Assembly (NCBI GenBank): GCA_945869165.1
Contig: CAMBNY010000031.1
Span: 1 to 34,998 of the forward strand
Direction: 5' to 3'
DNA length: 34,998 nucleotides
DNA from: Comamonas sp. lk
Lineage (GTDB): Bacteria; Pseudomonadota; Gammaproteobacteria; Burkholderiales; Burkholderiaceae_C
A program made the translations under genes and the position numbers. Each line of letters begins with the position of its first letter. The stretch's first letter is position 1. The notes under the pieces were generated by a model that searched no databases, had not been told where the DNA came from, and was given only the letters and a program-made list of their open reading frames with translations. This document shows, in pieces, positions 33,932 through 34,998 of the stretch.

Positions 33932-33967
33932 CAAAAAAGAAAACGGCCCGCGTATTGTGGGCCGTTT
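33932..33967 (-). terminator. Terminator of the rpsC-rplP-rpmC-rpsQ segment
   Basis: On the minus strand AAACGGCCC pairs with GGGCCGTTT (nine base pairs, loop ACAATACGC) and is followed by TCTTTTTT. It lies 32 bases after the rpsQ stop and 17 bases before the peroxiredoxin ATG. This is a clear intrinsic terminator. Confidence 0.9.
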
Positions 33968-33999
33968 GCCGGTTTCGTGCAGCGCGAGGCTGCAAAAAC

Positions 34000-34269
34000 T
34001 TATACCGCTGCGGCTTTTTCCACCAAGCGGGTAGCTACCCAGTTCTTGGTTTTGGAAATCGGACGGCTTTCGGTGATTTCGATCATGTCACCCATTTTGA
34101 ACTCACCCTTTTCGTCATGGGCGTGGTACTTGCTGGATTTACCGACGATCTTGCCGTAAAGCGCGTGCTTAACGCGACGCTCGATCAGCACCGTCACGGT
34201 CTTGGTCCGCTTGTCGCTTACTACCTTGCCAATCAAGGTGCGCTTGAGGGATTGTTTAGCTTCCATCAT
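34000..34269 (-). CDS. rpsQ: 30S ribosomal protein S17
   Basis: S17, 89 residues, an early-binding protein of the small subunit contacting 16S rRNA. The segments [41 protein letters not shown] and [18 protein letters not shown] are diagnostic. Two ATGs stand in tandem (34267-34269 and 34264-34266), with AAGGAG upstream suiting either. It is the last ribosomal gene of this operon segment, followed directly by a strong terminator. Confidence 0.97.
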   Translation of the reverse strand: MMEAKQSLKRTLIGKVVSDKRTKTVTVLIERRVKHALYGKIVGKSSKYHAHDEKGEFKMGDMIEITESRPISKTKNWVATRLVEKAAAV

Positions 34270-34279
34270 GGCGTGCTCC

Positions 34280-34486
34280 TTAGGTGGCAGATGATTCAGC
34301 GCGCTGCTTTTCGACCAGAATGGTCTTAGCACGGGCGATGGCGCGACGCGCGGTGGGCAGCGTTGCGGTATTGGTGATTTGTTGCGTTGCCTTTTGCATG
34401 CGCAGACCAAAGTGAGCGCGTTGCAGCTCTTTGATCTCCGTTTTCAGGCCGGCAATGTCTTTTTTGCGCAGTTCGGTCGATTTCAT
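34280..34486 (-). CDS. rpmC: 50S ribosomal protein L29
   Basis: L29, 68 residues, two-helix protein at the exit-tunnel rim. Landmarks: [20 protein letters not shown] and [19 protein letters not shown]. An ATG two codons upstream (34490-34492) lies only one base after the AGGAG ribosome binding site (34494-34498), while the ATG at 34484-34486 has the normal seven-base spacing and gives the family start MK. The later start is therefore preferred. It lies between rplP and rpsQ as in the standard S10 operon. Confidence 0.96.
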   Translation of the reverse strand: MKSTELRKKDIAGLKTEIKELQRAHFGLRMQKATQQITNTATLPTARRAIARAKTILVEKQRAESSAT

Positions 34487-34500
34487 AGTCATGCTCCTGA

Positions 34501-34917
34501 TTACTGGCCAATCATGCGGCTGACAAAAGTCGTACGCAATGGCAGTTTGGCACCGGCCAAGCGGAAAGCCTCGCGCGCCAGAGTTTCGGACACGCCCAGG
34601 ATCTCGAATACGATCTTGCCGGGCTGAATTTCAGCCACGTAGTACTCGGGGTTGCCCTTACCGTTACCCATACGCACCTCAGCGGGTTTTTGGGAAATCG
34701 GCTTGTCCGGGAAAACACGGATCCAAATACGTCCGCCACGTTTGACGTGACGCGAAATGGCACGGCGAGCGGCTTCGATCTGGCGGGCCGTCAGACGACC
34801 CCGATCGGTGCACTTCAGACCAAAATCACCGAATGCGACCGAGCTGCCCCGGGTAGCGATGCCGGTGTTACGGCCTTTTTGCTCTTTGCGGTATTTGCGA
34901 CGAGCGGGTTGCAACAT
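34501..34917 (-). CDS. rplP: 50S ribosomal protein L16
   Basis: L16, 138 residues, contacts 23S rRNA near the A-site tRNA. Landmarks: [56 protein letters not shown] and [15 protein letters not shown]. The ribosome binding site GGAGAA overlaps the last codons of rpsC, and the two genes are two bases apart, so they are probably translationally coupled. Confidence 0.98.
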   Translation of the reverse strand: MLQPARRKYRKEQKGRNTGIATRGSSVAFGDFGLKCTDRGRLTARQIEAARRAISRHVKRGGRIWIRVFPDKPISQKPAEVRMGNGKGNPEYYVAEIQPGKIVFEILGVSETLAREAFRLAGAKLPLRTTFVSRMIGQ

Positions 34918-34919
34918 GA

Positions 34920-34998
34920 TTATTCTCCTTTGCCGTCAGCTGTTGCAGCTGGCGCGGCGACGGTGCGTACGCGCTTAACGGCGGGTTTAGGGGCTTCT
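34920..34998 (-). CDS. rpsC: 30S ribosomal protein S3, C-terminal end (partial)
   Basis: Only the last 25 or so codons are in the window, running off the right edge. The visible end reads [16 protein letters not shown] and then ATADGKGE before TAA. The Ala/Pro/Lys-rich tail and the position just before rplP identify it as S3. The basic, low-complexity extension is typical of S3 in Burkholderiales. Confidence 0.88.
   Translation of the reverse strand, partial: EAPKPAVKRVRTVAAPAATADGKGE

Noticed and set aside
1-34998. CRISPR arrays, tRNA genes and insertion sequences
   Set aside because: No regularly spaced direct repeats, no tRNA-like cloverleaf with a T-arm signature, and no transposase-like frame were seen in the intergenic regions.

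Overview
The window looks like a chromosomal segment of a betaproteobacterium of the order Burkholderiales, most likely family Comamonadaceae (Rhodoferax/Polaromonas/Curvibacter-like). This is inferred from the fairly high GC content, the protein sequences, the gene order ilvE / zinc-finger protein / waaF, an EIIA-Man/HPr/EI phosphorelay without sugar permeases, and the run of ribosomal protein genes ending at rpsQ. No tRNA, rRNA, CRISPR array, prophage or insertion sequence was seen.

Layout. 1-1643: radA behind a perfect LexA box. 1644-2114: no gene, but a 315-bp element bounded by long inverted repeats. 2115-4146 (minus): an enolase-superfamily dehydratase and a short-chain dehydrogenase, probably a sugar-acid catabolic pair. 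4271-6937 (plus): a small membrane protein, ilvE, a CHCC zinc-finger protein and waaF; waaF probably starts at a rare ATT codon. 6938-7339: terminators and a possible small RNA. 7340-9320 (minus): a two-component system. 9425-11722: ampG and, divergent to it, a periplasmic M48 protease. 11847-17359: haloalkane dehalogenase, methyltransferase, cytochrome P450, EamA transporter and a NhaR-like regulator. 17543-18055: an Rrf2 regulator without the usual cluster cysteines.

18194-23897 is the most interesting region. Two closely related periplasmic sorbosone/glucose-dehydrogenase-type quinoproteins flank a small cytochrome c on the minus strand. Divergent from them is a TonB-dependent receptor that strongly resembles E. 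coli YncD/PqqU, the outer-membrane PQQ importer. Read together, this suggests a PQQ-scavenging oxidation module: the receptor brings in external PQQ, the two dehydrogenases use it in the periplasm, and the cytochrome takes the electrons. No pqq biosynthesis genes are in the window.

23927-28228: a DUF3047 lipoprotein, glutaryl-CoA dehydrogenase (gcdH), a YghZ-type aldo/keto reductase and a YddG-like exporter. 28343-30823 (minus): EIIA-Man, HPr and enzyme I, with no sugar-specific EIIB/EIIC. 30938-33368: a lipoprotein, a cytochrome c' divergent from a cytochrome b561-type protein, and a GNAT acetyltransferase overlapping the latter. 33408-34998 (minus): a Prx5-type peroxiredoxin just beyond the terminator of the ribosomal operon end rpsC-rplP-rpmC-rpsQ.
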